Shown: positions 35,342 to 44,874, counted from the first letter of the stretch. The stretch is DNA of 64,000 nt from Panacagrimonas sp041603235 (GCA_041603235.1 JBFIES010000001.1:558001-622000); one strand, 5' to 3'. Program-made: numbers and translations. Notes: generated by a model not told the origin, from the sequence alone.

Positions 35342-35492
35342 GGCGCTCTGGATAGTTCTGCTTCCTGCCTGCGGGAAAAGCGCGCTAGTATCGCAGCAGA
35401 GCCGTTTCAAGGCAGATTGTCGGTACAGGCGCTGACAAGTCATCAAAGCCTACCGGCATCACATATTAGAAAATTCCTGGGGAGTCCAAGCC

Positions 35493-36326
35493 TTGCCATC
35501 GGCACTGAACAACTCTGTTGCCATTGCCATGCTCACTGACGTTGGGCGTGTCCGAGACAACAACGAAGATGCCATCGCCTTTGACCCGGAGCTTGGCTTG
35601 CTGTTGCTGTCAGACGGAATGGGCGGGTATCAGGCCGGCGAAGTGGCCAGTGCCATCGCCAACGAGACCGTCCTCAATAGGGTGCGCAGAGAAGCCAGGG
35701 CCATACGGACCGCCGCCGAAGACCGCGATCAGGCCAACTGGCCGCAGACCTTGCTGTTGCAAGAATCGGTCAAGCAGGCGCACAAGGCCATTCACGAGAC
35801 TGCGGCCAGTCGCCCCGAGTGCACAGGCATGGGCACCACCATTGTGGCGGTCTGGTTGCACCAGAACCGGATGAGCATCGCTCATGTGGGCGATTCGCGT
35901 CTTTACCGGTTCCGCCTCGGCGAGCTGACACAGATCACGCGCGATCATTCGCTTGTGGAAGAGATGATTGCGCGTGGTGAATATTCCCGGCAGGACGCGC
36001 AACGCATGGTGAGAAAAAATATCGTCACCCGTGCACTGGGGGCCGAAGGTGAGGTCAAGGTCGAACTCAATGACCGTTCCCTCGAGATCGGTGACTTGCT
36101 CCTGCTGTGCTCGGATGGCCTGAGTGACATGGTTCCTGACGAGAGCATTCGCGTAACGATGCGCCAATACCACGACGATCTCGAAGCAGGAGCTCAACAG
36201 CTGGTGCAGCAGGCGTTGCGCGCGGGAGGAAAAGACAATGTGTCGGTCATTCTTGCCCGCATCGATCAGTCCTTTTCAGTTCCGAAGAGCTTCCCGGCCC
36301 GCCTCCTGAACTGGCTCAAAGGCTGA
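35493..36326 (+). CDS. PP2C-family serine/threonine protein phosphatase
   Basis: A 277-residue phosphatase from TTG 35493, supported by GGGGAG eight bases upstream. Metal-binding motifs are GRVRDNNEDA, LLSDGMGGYQAGEVAS, MSIAHVGDSRLYR and LLLCSDGLSDMV, with GGKDNVSVIL near the end. It dephosphorylates Ser/Thr-phosphorylated proteins. The next gene encodes an FHA protein, a phosphothreonine reader, so the pair is probably one signalling unit. No cognate kinase gene is in this window. Confidence 0.92.
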   Translation: MPSALNNSVAIAMLTDVGRVRDNNEDAIAFDPELGLLLLSDGMGGYQAGEVASAIANETVLNRVRREARAIRTAAEDRDQANWPQTLLLQESVKQAHKAIHETAASRPECTGMGTTIVAVWLHQNRMSIAHVGDSRLYRFRLGELTQITRDHSLVEEMIARGEYSRQDAQRMVRKNIVTRALGAEGEVKVELNDRSLEIGDLLLLCSDGLSDMVPDESIRVTMRQYHDDLEAGAQQLVQQALRAGGKDNVSVILARIDQSFSVPKSFPARLLNWLKG

Positions 36327-36385
36327 GCGACTAGCTAAAAACGCTGCAATGCGGTCCAATCCTCGGCAGAACAAAGGGAATATCC

Positions 36386-37012
36386 ATGGGCAAGTTGATC
36401 ATCTCTGACGTCAGCGGAGCCAGCAGCGAACACGAACTCAAGCCGTCGCGCACCCGCATTGGCCGTCATTCGGACAATGACATTCAGCTGTCTGACAAGA
36501 CGGTTTCTGGCTCCCATGCACTGATTGAGGTCGAAGGACAGCAAACCTTCTTCGAGGACCTGAATTCCACCAATGGCAGCCTGGTCAATGGAAAACGCGT
36601 CTCGCGGCAACTGCTGCAGTCGGGCGACAAGATCAAGCTCGGCCGCGTCACCCTGAGGTTTTTGGGCGAACGCTCCGTCACAGCGCAAGAAGAAGGCCAG
36701 ACCGTCTCCAGCGCCCATTCAACCCACACCACGGTGCCCGTTCATGCCAAGTTGCAGGTGAGTGACGGTGCCAATAAAGGTCGCGAACTGGAACTCAACA
36801 AGCCACTGACCACCATTGGCAAACCGGGTGTGCAGGTTGCCGCCCTGACGCGTCGCGAAGAAGGCTTTTATCTGTCGCAGGTCGGAAATGGAAGCAAGTA
36901 CAAACCTGTACTTCTCAATGGCGTTGCCATGGGGGCGCAAACCCAGAAGCTGCAGGATGGCGATGAGCTTGAATTGATGAATACGCGGCTCACGTTTGTT
37001 CTGATTCGCTGA
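36386..37012 (+). CDS. FHA-domain protein
   Basis: A 208-residue cytoplasmic protein. A canonical FHA domain occupies about residues 15-95 (RIGRHSDNDIQLSDKTVSGSH, then NSTNGSLVNGKRV), carrying the Arg, Ser, His and Asn needed to bind phosphothreonine. Residues about 125-208 look like a second, degenerate FHA fold (GRELELNKPLTTIGKPG, then VLLNGVAMG) lacking the full phosphate-binding set. It follows the PP2C gene by 59 bases. Confidence 0.88.
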   Translation: MGKLIISDVSGASSEHELKPSRTRIGRHSDNDIQLSDKTVSGSHALIEVEGQQTFFEDLNSTNGSLVNGKRVSRQLLQSGDKIKLGRVTLRFLGERSVTAQEEGQTVSSAHSTHTTVPVHAKLQVSDGANKGRELELNKPLTTIGKPGVQVAALTRREEGFYLSQVGNGSKYKPVLLNGVAMGAQTQKLQDGDELELMNTRLTFVLIR

Positions 37013-37079
37013 GGCGCACATCGGGCCTGTGCCACGCAAATGGGGCAAAGCGGCTCTGATGTCCTAAAATCCGTTCTTA

Positions 37080-37970
37080 ATGAACACTCCAATTCTCGCC
37101 GAAACCATCGGCAATACGCCCCTCGTGCGTCTGACGCGTCTGCCGGGGATCGGTAACAACACCCTGCTTGCCAAACTGGAAGGGAATAATCCTGCAGGTT
37201 CGGTAAAGGATCGACCGGCCTGGTCGATGATCCAGCGGGCGCAGGAGCGCGGCGAAATCAAGCCCGGCGACACGCTGATTGAAGCCACTTCGGGCAACAC
37301 CGGTATCGCCCTGGCCATGGCCGCCGCGATGGGCGGCTATCGCATGGTGCTGATCATGCCTGCGCACATGAGCGCAGAACGGCGCGCCCAGATGAAAGCC
37401 TTTGGCGCTGAGATCGTGCTGGTAAGCCAGGAACAGGGCATGGAATATGCGCGCGATCTGGCGCAGACCATGCAGGCCGAAGGCAAAGGCCGTGTGCTGG
37501 ACCAGTTTGCCAATGCGGATAATCCGCGAGCGCACTACGAAGGTACCGGTCCTGAGATCTGGCGCGATACCGAGGGCACGATCACCCACTTCGTGGCGAC
37601 CATGGGCACCACCGGCACGATCATGGGCACCGGCCGTTTCCTCAAGGAAATGAACCGCGACATCCAACTCATTGGCGTGCATCCGGCGGGAGAATCCTCC
37701 ATCCCCGGTATCCGCAAATGGGCACCGGAATACGAACCCAGCATCTACGACAAGACCAAGCTCGATCGCATCATCGAGGTTGAAGCGCGTGACGCCGAAG
37801 ACATGATGCGCACCGTTGCCAGCGCCGAGGGCCTGTTTTGTGGACCTTCGTCTGGCGGCTCACTTTTTGCCGCCGTGGAGATGTGCAAGCAACTCGAAAA
37901 CGCCACCGTGGCCTGCATTATCTGTGACCGCGGCGACCGCTACGTCTCCACGGGAGTGTTCCCCGCTTGA
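37080..37970 (+). CDS. cysM: Cysteine synthase B
   Basis: A PLP enzyme that makes cysteine from O-acetylserine and sulfide or thiosulfate. PLP-Lys is K43 in NPAGSVKDR. TSGNTGIALA binds the substrate carboxylate and GTTGTIMGTGR the PLP phosphate. The length (296) and the short loops match CysM rather than CysK. Its stop overlaps the TTG start of the next gene by four bases. Confidence 0.93.
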   Translation: MNTPILAETIGNTPLVRLTRLPGIGNNTLLAKLEGNNPAGSVKDRPAWSMIQRAQERGEIKPGDTLIEATSGNTGIALAMAAAMGGYRMVLIMPAHMSAERRAQMKAFGAEIVLVSQEQGMEYARDLAQTMQAEGKGRVLDQFANADNPRAHYEGTGPEIWRDTEGTITHFVATMGTTGTIMGTGRFLKEMNRDIQLIGVHPAGESSIPGIRKWAPEYEPSIYDKTKLDRIIEVEARDAEDMMRTVASAEGLFCGPSSGGSLFAAVEMCKQLENATVACIICDRGDRYVSTGVFPA

Positions 37971-38743
37971 GCAACGCAACGCTGGTCTTTGATATTGAGA
38001 CCGTGCCCGACATCGACGGCGGGCGCCGCATCCTGGGGCTTGAATCCGAAGACGATGCCACCGTGTGGGAAGGCATGCGGGCAAAACGCCGCGCTGACAA
38101 GGGTACGGAGTTCATGCCCGGTCATTTGCAGAAGGTCGTTGCCATCTCATGTGTGATGCGGGCTGCTGACACGCTCACCTGCTGGTCTATCGGCGACGAG
38201 ACCTCTGACGAAGCCGAACTGATCCAGAAGTTCTTTCACGGCATTGATCGATATCGCCCGGTGCTGGTGTCGTGGAATGGCGGCGGCTTCGATTTGCCGG
38301 TGCTGCACTATCGCGGCCTGATCAACGGCGTGCGGGCGCAGGCCTACTGGGATAACGGCCATTTCGAGCGCGACACCAAGTGGAACAACTACACCAAGCG
38401 TTATGAATTCCAGCACACCGATCTGATGGACGTGCTGGCGCTCTACACGGGCCGCCAGAATGCACCGCTGACCGAAATTGCAGTGCTGCTCGGATTGCCC
38501 GGGAAACTGGGCATGGATGGCTCGAAAGTATTCGATGCCTATCGCGCCGGAAAGCTCGACGAGATTCGCGCCTACTGCGAAACCGACGTCCTCAACACCT
38601 GGCTGGTCTATCTGCGCTTTCAGTTCATGCGGGGGCATCTGTCCGAGGACGAGTACGAGCAGGAAATCCTCAAGACACGCGACATGCTGGATGCAAGCCA
38701 GGCCCCGCACTGGGTCGAATTTTCTGCCGCCTGGAGCGAATGA
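37967..38743 (+). CDS. PolB-like 3'-5' exonuclease
   Basis: A 258-residue DEDD-type exonuclease of the DNA_pol_B_exo2 family. LVFDIETVPD carries the first Asp-x-Glu, SWNGGGFDLPVL the second Asp, and YCETDVLNTWLVYLR the final Asp. The TTG start overlaps the cysM stop and the stop overlaps the rlmD start, so translation is coupled in a chain. The family is widespread but its substrate is not established. Confidence 0.88.
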   Translation: MSNATLVFDIETVPDIDGGRRILGLESEDDATVWEGMRAKRRADKGTEFMPGHLQKVVAISCVMRAADTLTCWSIGDETSDEAELIQKFFHGIDRYRPVLVSWNGGGFDLPVLHYRGLINGVRAQAYWDNGHFERDTKWNNYTKRYEFQHTDLMDVLALYTGRQNAPLTEIAVLLGLPGKLGMDGSKVFDAYRAGKLDEIRAYCETDVLNTWLVYLRFQFMRGHLSEDEYEQEILKTRDMLDASQAPHWVEFSAAWSE

Positions 38744-40131
38744 AAAAGCAGCTTCGCTCCACCCGGGGGTTCACGTTGAAAACCACCCGCAAGGGCGCGC
38801 GCCGGCGCAGCAAACCCATTCCATCCGGAGAGTTTGAGGCGCGCATCGACGACCTCAGCGACGACGGCTTTGGTGTGGCGCGCATCGACGGCAAGGTGTG
38901 TTTCATCAACGACGCCCTGCCCGGCGAAACGGTGAAATTTCGCTACACCCACATCAGCAAGCAACTGGATCAGGCACAGACCACCGAAGTACTCGAGGTG
39001 TCGCCAGATCGCGCTGAACCACCGTGTTCGCATTTTGGAACCTGCGGTGGTTGCACATTGCAGCACATGCACCCGGATGCCCAGTTGCGGCACAAGGAAC
39101 AGCAGCTGGTGCAAACGCTGAAACGAGTCGGTCAGGTCGAGGCGCAGAACATTGCCCCGGCCATCGCCGGCCCGCATCTGGGCTACCGGCGGCGCGCGCG
39201 TCTCGGGGTTCGCTATGTAGCGGGGCTTGGACGCGCACTGGTGAGTTTTCGCGAGCGGGCAAGCAGCATGCTGGCCACAATCGATCGCTGCGAGGTACTC
39301 GATCCGCGTGTCGGCAATCGCCTTGACGTCATCGGCAGGATGATCGCTAGCCTCAGTATCCGGCGCGTGATTCCGCAGATCGAAATGGCCTGCGCTGAAA
39401 CCGTGGCATTGGTTTTCCGCGTGCTGGAAGCGCCATCAGATGCAGACCTGAAAATCCTCCATGACTTCGCCGAGCAGGAAGATTTCAGCATCTATCTGCA
39501 ATCAGGTGGTCCGGAAACGATTCGCTGCATCGCAGATCAGGCACCGATCCTCGACTACTCTCCCGATGGCGGCGCCGCACGGCTGCAATTCCAGCCCAAC
39601 GACTTTATCCAGATCAATGAAGAGGTCAGCCAGAAAGCCGTCCGACAGGCGCTGGACTGGCTACAAATTCGCGCTGGAGAATCGGTGCTGGAGTTGTTCA
39701 GCGGCCTGGGCAACTTCAGCATTCCACTGATTCAGGCGGGCGCAGATCTGACTGCGGTGGAAGGCGAACGCAGCCTTGTCGAGCGCGCCCGGCAGAATGC
39801 TGTCCGGCTGGGGCTCGAAGCGCGGTTCCACGTTTCCAATCTGTTCGAGCCGACAGCCGGTGTCAGTTGGCTGGACCGCAAATATGAAGCAGTGTTGCTC
39901 GACCCGCCTAGAGCCGGCGCCGAGGCCATTCTGGAAACCATCGCCAACTGCGAGCCGACACGAGTTCTCTATGTCTCCTGCCACCCCGCCACTCTGGCCC
40001 GGGATGCCGGCATCCTAGTCAATCAATTTGGCTACAAACTGACCAGAATCGGCGTGATGGACATGTTCTCTCATACCGCGCATGTGGAATCCATGGCCTT
40101 GTTCGAGCGCAAGGACAGAGCGAGAACGTAA
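38740..40131 (+). CDS. rlmD: 23S rRNA (uracil-1939-C5)-methyltransferase
   Basis: RlmD methylates U1939 of 23S rRNA. An N-terminal TRAM domain (about residues 25-85) is followed by the [4Fe-4S] cysteines CSHFGTCGGC, the SAM motif LELFSGLGNFSIPLIQAGA, the catalytic block LLDPPRAGAE and the nucleophilic YVSCHPATLARD. The 463-residue length is normal. The ATG overlaps the upstream exonuclease stop (ATGA). Confidence 0.94.
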   Translation: MKKQLRSTRGFTLKTTRKGARRRSKPIPSGEFEARIDDLSDDGFGVARIDGKVCFINDALPGETVKFRYTHISKQLDQAQTTEVLEVSPDRAEPPCSHFGTCGGCTLQHMHPDAQLRHKEQQLVQTLKRVGQVEAQNIAPAIAGPHLGYRRRARLGVRYVAGLGRALVSFRERASSMLATIDRCEVLDPRVGNRLDVIGRMIASLSIRRVIPQIEMACAETVALVFRVLEAPSDADLKILHDFAEQEDFSIYLQSGGPETIRCIADQAPILDYSPDGGAARLQFQPNDFIQINEEVSQKAVRQALDWLQIRAGESVLELFSGLGNFSIPLIQAGADLTAVEGERSLVERARQNAVRLGLEARFHVSNLFEPTAGVSWLDRKYEAVLLDPPRAGAEAILETIANCEPTRVLYVSCHPATLARDAGILVNQFGYKLTRIGVMDMFSHTAHVESMALFERKDRART

Positions 40132-40255
40132 ACTATGCAGACGGGTGCACAGCGCCCTTTCATGACCGGATGCAAACCACCGACCACCGTCCTGCGGTGA
40201 CCATTCAAATGCAATAAGCACCGAGCATCATCGCGAGTGCCGTTGAACCACCGAC

Positions 40256-40744
40256 ATGCCGCTGGAAATTGAACGCAAGTTTCTGATCGCCAACGACGGC
40301 TGGCGCCAGCTGGTGAGCCACTCAAAAGTGATGCGCCAGGGATATCTTGGCGCGGTCGGCGGCAAGGCCTCGATCCGCGTACGTCTGCATGACGAGGAAG
40401 CGCGACTCAACATCAAGGCCTCGGTTGTCGGTAGCGCGCGGGCCGAGTACGAATATGAAATCCCGCCGGCAGAGGCACAGGAAATACTCGAAATCTTGTG
40501 CGTCGGTCGCATCGACAAGACGCGACATTATGTCGAGCTTGGCCATGACAATCTGGTCTGGGAAATCGACGAATTCCACGGCGACAACGATGGCCTGGTC
40601 GTGGCCGAGATTGAGCTGACTGATCCACAGCAGGACTTTGCTCGCCCAGCGTGGCTGGGCAAGGAAGTGACTGAGGAAAAACGTTACTACAACCATGCAC
40701 TGGCCCAGTGCCCTTTCCGGAGCTGGAATGAATCTGGAAATTGA
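40256..40744 (+). CDS. CYTH-domain triphosphatase
   Basis: A 162-residue CYTH protein. The hallmark EIERKFLI opens it, with paired Arg/Lys/Glu strands (IRVRLHDEEARLNIKA, YEYEIP, WEIDEFHGDNDGLVVAEIEL) lining the tunnel that binds triphosphate and metal. Single-domain bacterial CYTH enzymes of this size usually hydrolyse inorganic triphosphate; adenylate cyclase activity is a less likely alternative. It overlaps the next gene by 17 bases. Confidence 0.88.
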   Translation: MPLEIERKFLIANDGWRQLVSHSKVMRQGYLGAVGGKASIRVRLHDEEARLNIKASVVGSARAEYEYEIPPAEAQEILEILCVGRIDKTRHYVELGHDNLVWEIDEFHGDNDGLVVAEIELTDPQQDFARPAWLGKEVTEEKRYYNHALAQCPFRSWNESGN

Positions 40745-41204
40745 TCTGAGCCGGCAGAAGATGTGGCTCCTCGATGGCGATGCCCGTGTCGAGGAATTTA
40801 CTGTTTCCACTGGCGCAAACGGGCCCGGAGAAATTAACGGATCGGGCTGCACACCGCGCGGCTGGCATGTGATCCGCGCCAAGGTGGGTGCTGGCCTTGC
40901 TGAGGGCGCGGTCCTACGCGGCCGAAGGCCCACCGGCGAGATCTGGACACCTGAACTGCACACCAGCTTTCCGGGCCGAGACTGGATTCTGACGCGCATC
41001 CTTTGGCTTTCCGGAACCGAACCCGGTCAGAACCGGCTTGGATGCGTCGATACCTTTCGCCGCTACGTATATCTCCACGGGACCCCGCCGATCACCCGCA
41101 TGGGTGCGCCGGGCTCCAAAGGATGTGTCCGGGTTGGCAATCAGGACATCATCCGCCTGTTTGATGCAGTGGATGTTGGAACACGCGTCTGGCTACACGA
41201 GTAG
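40728..41204 (+). CDS. YkuD-type L,D-transpeptidase
   Basis: A 158-residue catalytic domain. The YkuD signature reads YLHGTPPITRMGAPGSKGCVRV, with active-site His and Cys. ATG 40728 is preferred because GGAG stands five bases upstream; a start at 40695 lacks this. No signal peptide is visible, which is odd for a cell-wall enzyme: export by another path or a cytoplasmic L,D-carboxypeptidase-like role in murein recycling must be considered, the latter favoured by nagZ next door. Confidence 0.85.
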   Translation: MNLEIDLSRQKMWLLDGDARVEEFTVSTGANGPGEINGSGCTPRGWHVIRAKVGAGLAEGAVLRGRRPTGEIWTPELHTSFPGRDWILTRILWLSGTEPGQNRLGCVDTFRRYVYLHGTPPITRMGAPGSKGCVRVGNQDIIRLFDAVDVGTRVWLHE

Positions 41205-41248
41205 CCACCACAGAATATTCGGGAATCACCAGGGCACAACAGCGAATC

Positions 41249-42232
41249 ATGGCAAGTAAATCCGCGGCCGAATTGATCGGCCCTTTGATGATTGATGTGG
41301 CAGGCCTGGAACTGGACGCGGAAGATCGCGAGCTTCTGGCACACCCTCTGGTCGGCGGCATGATCCTGTTCACACGCAACTATCGTGACCCGGACCAGCT
41401 GCGTGCCCTGTGCAATGAAGTGCTCAACATCAAACGACCGCGCCGCCTGATTCTCGCCGTTGATCATGAGGGCGGTCGCATTCAGCGATTCCGCGTCGGG
41501 TTTTCACGCATCCCGCCGATGCGCGCCTTGGGTCGCGTACATGATGAAAGTCCGCGCAATGCATCGGAACAAGCCGAAGCGCACGGCTTCACCATCGGTT
41601 CGGAACTGGCGAGCTACGGTATTGATCTGAGCTTTGGTCCGGTACTGGATCGTGACATCGAAGTCTCGGGCGTCATCGGTGATCGCGCCTTCTCCTGCAA
41701 AACCGACGTCATCATCAAGTTGGCTCGTGCATTCAGGGCAGGCCTGAATCGTGCGGGTCTGGCGGCAACCGGAAAACATTTTCCTGGCCACGGGGCTGTT
41801 GCCGCCGACTCCCACCATGACCTGCCGGTGGATCGGCGCAGCATCGAGGAAATAGAGCGAACTGAACTGGTCCCGTTCAAGGCCCTGATCGACGATGGCA
41901 TCGAGTCGCTGATGATGGCCCACGTGCGATACACCGCCATCGACCAGACGCCGGCCTCGCTATCGCGCAAGTGGATAGCAGGTAGGCTCAGACGCAGCAT
42001 GGGCTTCAAGAACGCACTGTTCTGCGATGACCTTTCCATGAATGGCGCAGCGGTCGTCGGCTCAATGTCCGAGCGTGCGAAACTTGCGCTGGCGGCGGGC
42101 TGCGACATGCTGCCGGTCTGTAACGATCGTCCCGCAGCCATCGCATTGATTGATGAGTTGAAGGATCTCAAGCCCAGCCCGGCGCGCAGTCGCCGGCTTG
42201 AAAAGGTCTATCGTACCGAGGGGCCACGATGA
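41249..42232 (+). CDS. nagZ: Beta-N-acetylglucosaminidase NagZ
   Basis: NagZ removes GlcNAc from recycled anhydro-muropeptides in the cytoplasm. The GH3 protein of 327 residues has LAVDHEGGRIQRFR, the KHFPGHGAVAADSHHDLP loop with the catalytic His/Asp, and the nucleophile Asp in CDDLSMNGA. The gene overlaps hpt by ATGA. Confidence 0.95.
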   Translation: MASKSAAELIGPLMIDVAGLELDAEDRELLAHPLVGGMILFTRNYRDPDQLRALCNEVLNIKRPRRLILAVDHEGGRIQRFRVGFSRIPPMRALGRVHDESPRNASEQAEAHGFTIGSELASYGIDLSFGPVLDRDIEVSGVIGDRAFSCKTDVIIKLARAFRAGLNRAGLAATGKHFPGHGAVAADSHHDLPVDRRSIEEIERTELVPFKALIDDGIESLMMAHVRYTAIDQTPASLSRKWIAGRLRRSMGFKNALFCDDLSMNGAAVVGSMSERAKLALAAGCDMLPVCNDRPAAIALIDELKDLKPSPARSRRLEKVYRTEGPR

Positions 42233-42783
42233 GCCTCAGAGACGACGCGGTGCGGGTTCGCGAGTCTGCCCTGTGTCTGGTAGATGAAGCTTCCGTCTCT
42301 GCTGCATTCGATCGACTCGCGGCGCAGATCACCAGCGATTACGCAGAACTGGACCCGATCATTCTCTGCGTCATGAACGGCGGTCTGTTCCCGACTGCCG
42401 AGCTCACACGCCGACTCGATTTCGCGTTCGAGCAGGACTATCTCCACGCCACGCGCTACCGCAGTGGCACGCAGGGTCGCGGTCTGGTCTGGAAGCGCCA
42501 GCCCGATGGCCAGAACATTGCAGATCGCCACGTCCTAGTTGTGGATGACATCCTTGATGAAGGCCACACGCTGGTTGCCATTCGAAAAGCCCTCGAGGAT
42601 TTTTCTCCACTGAGCCTCAAGGTCGCGGTGCTGGCAGAGAAAAAGCACGAGCGCCGCGCCGAAGGTGCGCACGCCGAATACATCGGGGTCAGTGTCGATG
42701 ATTACTACGTGTTTGGCTGTGGCATGGACTACAAGGAATACTGGCGGCAATTGCCCGCTATCTACGCGGTGAATCCAGAATGA
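42229..42783 (+). CDS. hpt: Hypoxanthine-guanine phosphoribosyltransferase
   Basis: A 184-residue type I phosphoribosyltransferase. The PRPP loop VLVVDDILDEGHTL is intact. It converts hypoxanthine or guanine to IMP or GMP. Sandwiched by four-base overlaps between nagZ and the thioinosine phosphorylase, whose purine product is hypoxanthine, it most likely serves methylthioadenosine salvage. Confidence 0.88.
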   Translation: MSLRDDAVRVRESALCLVDEASVSAAFDRLAAQITSDYAELDPIILCVMNGGLFPTAELTRRLDFAFEQDYLHATRYRSGTQGRGLVWKRQPDGQNIADRHVLVVDDILDEGHTLVAIRKALEDFSPLSLKVAVLAEKKHERRAEGAHAEYIGVSVDDYYVFGCGMDYKEYWRQLPAIYAVNPE

Positions 42784-43547
42784 AAGAGAAACCCGGACTC
42801 GTTGCCGTCATCGGCGGCACCGGCATGAATCAATGGCCGGGACTGGAAACAATTTCCCAGCAGCAATTTGATACCCCGTACGGACCCGCTTCTGCGCCAG
42901 TGGTCACGGGCGCCCTCAATGCTTGCCCGGCATTGTTTTTGGCGCGGCATGGTGAAGGCCACAAGATTCCACCGCACAAGATCAACTACCGGGCGAACAT
43001 CCACGCACTAAAGCAGGCAGGCGCAACGCAGATCATTTCCATCGCCGCGGTCGGTGGCATCGCGGAATGGTTTGCTCCGGGCACAGTGGCAGTTCCGATA
43101 GACCTGATCGACTACACCTGGGGCCGCGAACATACCTACGCTGACGGCAGCGAGCTGGCAGGCGATGAAGTACATCACGTGGAATTCACCCACCCCTATG
43201 ACCCGGACCTGCGCAAGCGTCTTTACGTGGCAGCCGAAGCCGCACAAGTCATGATTGTGGGTAGCGGCATTATTGGCATCACCCAGGGCCCACGGCTGGA
43301 AACACCTGCCGAGATCGAGCGTATGAGGAGAGACGGCTGCGACATGGTCGGCATGACCGGCATGCCCGAGGCCGCACTCGCCGCGGAAGCAGGCTTACCC
43401 TATGCCTGCCTAGCCGTATCGGTGAACTGGGCGGCCGGCATCGGCAGTGGCGGCATTCACGACGAGATCGAAAAAAGCATCGAGCAGGGCATGAGCAGTG
43501 TCAGGGCAGTGCTCGCAGCGCAACTGTCATCGACATCAACGCAGTAA
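42780..43547 (+). CDS. S-methyl-5'-thioinosine phosphorylase
   Basis: A 255-residue purine nucleoside phosphorylase of the MTAP family. ARHGEGHKIPPHKINYRANI holds the phosphate-binding residues, and GMTGMPEAALAAEAGLPYAC the base/sugar pocket. At the purine 6-position reader the usual Asp of MTAP is replaced by Asn216 in SVNWAAGI, as in the Pseudomonas enzyme that uses methylthioinosine. It should release hypoxanthine and methylthioribose-1-phosphate. The ATGA overlap with hpt supports that route. Confidence 0.88.
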   Translation: MKEKPGLVAVIGGTGMNQWPGLETISQQQFDTPYGPASAPVVTGALNACPALFLARHGEGHKIPPHKINYRANIHALKQAGATQIISIAAVGGIAEWFAPGTVAVPIDLIDYTWGREHTYADGSELAGDEVHHVEFTHPYDPDLRKRLYVAAEAAQVMIVGSGIIGITQGPRLETPAEIERMRRDGCDMVGMTGMPEAALAAEAGLPYACLAVSVNWAAGIGSGGIHDEIEKSIEQGMSSVRAVLAAQLSSTSTQ

Positions 43548-43590
43548 GCGCCAGACGCTGACACACCACGGCGCACAGACCGCAACGCGC

Positions 43591-44874
43591 TCACCACAGT
43601 GGCCCCGTCCGCTGCCGGCGAACCTCATGCTCGCTGACCGGGCCGGCCTGATTATTCCAGCTGCCCCGCACAAAGCTCAGGACATCCGCGATCTCGGTAT
43701 CGCTGAGCGTCATGTGAAATGGCGGCATGCCGTAGGGCTGCGGATTTCCACGGGTTCCGGGGCCGTAGCCGCCGTAAAGCACGGTGCGGATAGGGTTGAT
43801 GCTTGAGGCCATGGTGACGGCGCGGTTACCGTCCAAAGCGAGGATGTCACCGCTTGGATCGATGCCCGCGTCACCGTGACACCCGGCACAGTGCTCCGCG
43901 TAAATCTCGCTTCCCGCGAACATGCGCTGCTCCCTGACATCAAGGTCTGCCGTCCATCTTCTCTGTGGTGCCATAGCGGGTTGGTCCGGCATGGATAGCA
44001 GATACTTCGCCAGTGCTTGCAGATCCCTCGTCGACCAGTGCTGGGTACTTTCAAATACAACTTCGGCCATCGGTCCCAGTGCAGTGGCATGCGACGTCCG
44101 GCCTGACTGCAGGAACTCAATAATCTCTGGCTCCGACCAGCTTGCGACACCTGCTTCGCGATCCGCATCCAGAGCCGGCGCGTACCAACCGAGCGCCACA
44201 CCCCCTCCGCTGCGATGATCAGAAACCGTAGCACCCAGTGCATTGCGAGGGCTGTGGCAAGAGGCACAGTGCGCCAGGCCCGTTCCCAGATAGGCACCCA
44301 GATTCCACTCAGGCGACTGCGCTGCATCCATCTCGTAGACGCCGGGCCGGAAGTACAAGGCGCGCCAGATCAGCATCAGCCAGCGCTGGTTGAAGGGAAA
44401 GGAAATCTGGTGTGACTGATTTTCAAGGGAGTGCGCTGGAAGGTCCATCAGGTAGGCGAATATGGCATCTGTATCCGCGCGACTGAGCCGGGTGTAATGG
44501 GGGAACGGAAATACCGGATACAGAAACGCCCCGTCCTTGCCACGTCCCTCATGCATCGCCCACCAGAAATCATCCGGGGTCCAGCTTCCGATGCCAGTCG
44601 CCTTGTCGGGCGTGATGTTGGGCGAATAGAAATCTCCGAACTGCGTCGCAATCCGTCGCCCGCCTGCGTAAGCGGTTCCACCGGCAGCGGTGTGGCAGGC
44701 GCGGCAGTTCCCAATCACGGTCATGTAAGCACCGCGTTGCACCGGGTCTGTGAGATGCGGCGCAACAAGCGGCGCACGACCATGCGGCGCACGGTCTGCT
44801 TTCAGTCCCAGCCAGAACAGCATGGCTGTCGCCAACAGGACCAGGCTGATCAGGGTGAACAACAGGCGCCTCAT
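43591..44874 (-). CDS. Membrane-anchored triheme cytochrome c
   Basis: A 427-residue protein with three c-type heme sites, CRACH, CASCH and CAGCH, and one N-terminal membrane helix (RRLLFTLISLVLLATAMLFW). The blocks YSPNITPDKATGIGSWTPDDF and GKDGAFLYPVFPFPHYTRLS resemble the cytochrome subunit of alcohol, aldehyde and gluconate dehydrogenases. ATG 44874 overlaps the stop of the upstream cytochrome (ATGA); a start at 45024 would overlap it by 150 bases. No dehydrogenase gene is adjacent. Confidence 0.85.
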   Translation of the reverse strand: MRRLLFTLISLVLLATAMLFWLGLKADRAPHGRAPLVAPHLTDPVQRGAYMTVIGNCRACHTAAGGTAYAGGRRIATQFGDFYSPNITPDKATGIGSWTPDDFWWAMHEGRGKDGAFLYPVFPFPHYTRLSRADTDAIFAYLMDLPAHSLENQSHQISFPFNQRWLMLIWRALYFRPGVYEMDAAQSPEWNLGAYLGTGLAHCASCHSPRNALGATVSDHRSGGGVALGWYAPALDADREAGVASWSEPEIIEFLQSGRTSHATALGPMAEVVFESTQHWSTRDLQALAKYLLSMPDQPAMAPQRRWTADLDVREQRMFAGSEIYAEHCAGCHGDAGIDPSGDILALDGNRAVTMASSINPIRTVLYGGYGPGTRGNPQPYGMPPFHMTLSDTEIADVLSFVRGSWNNQAGPVSEHEVRRQRTGPLW

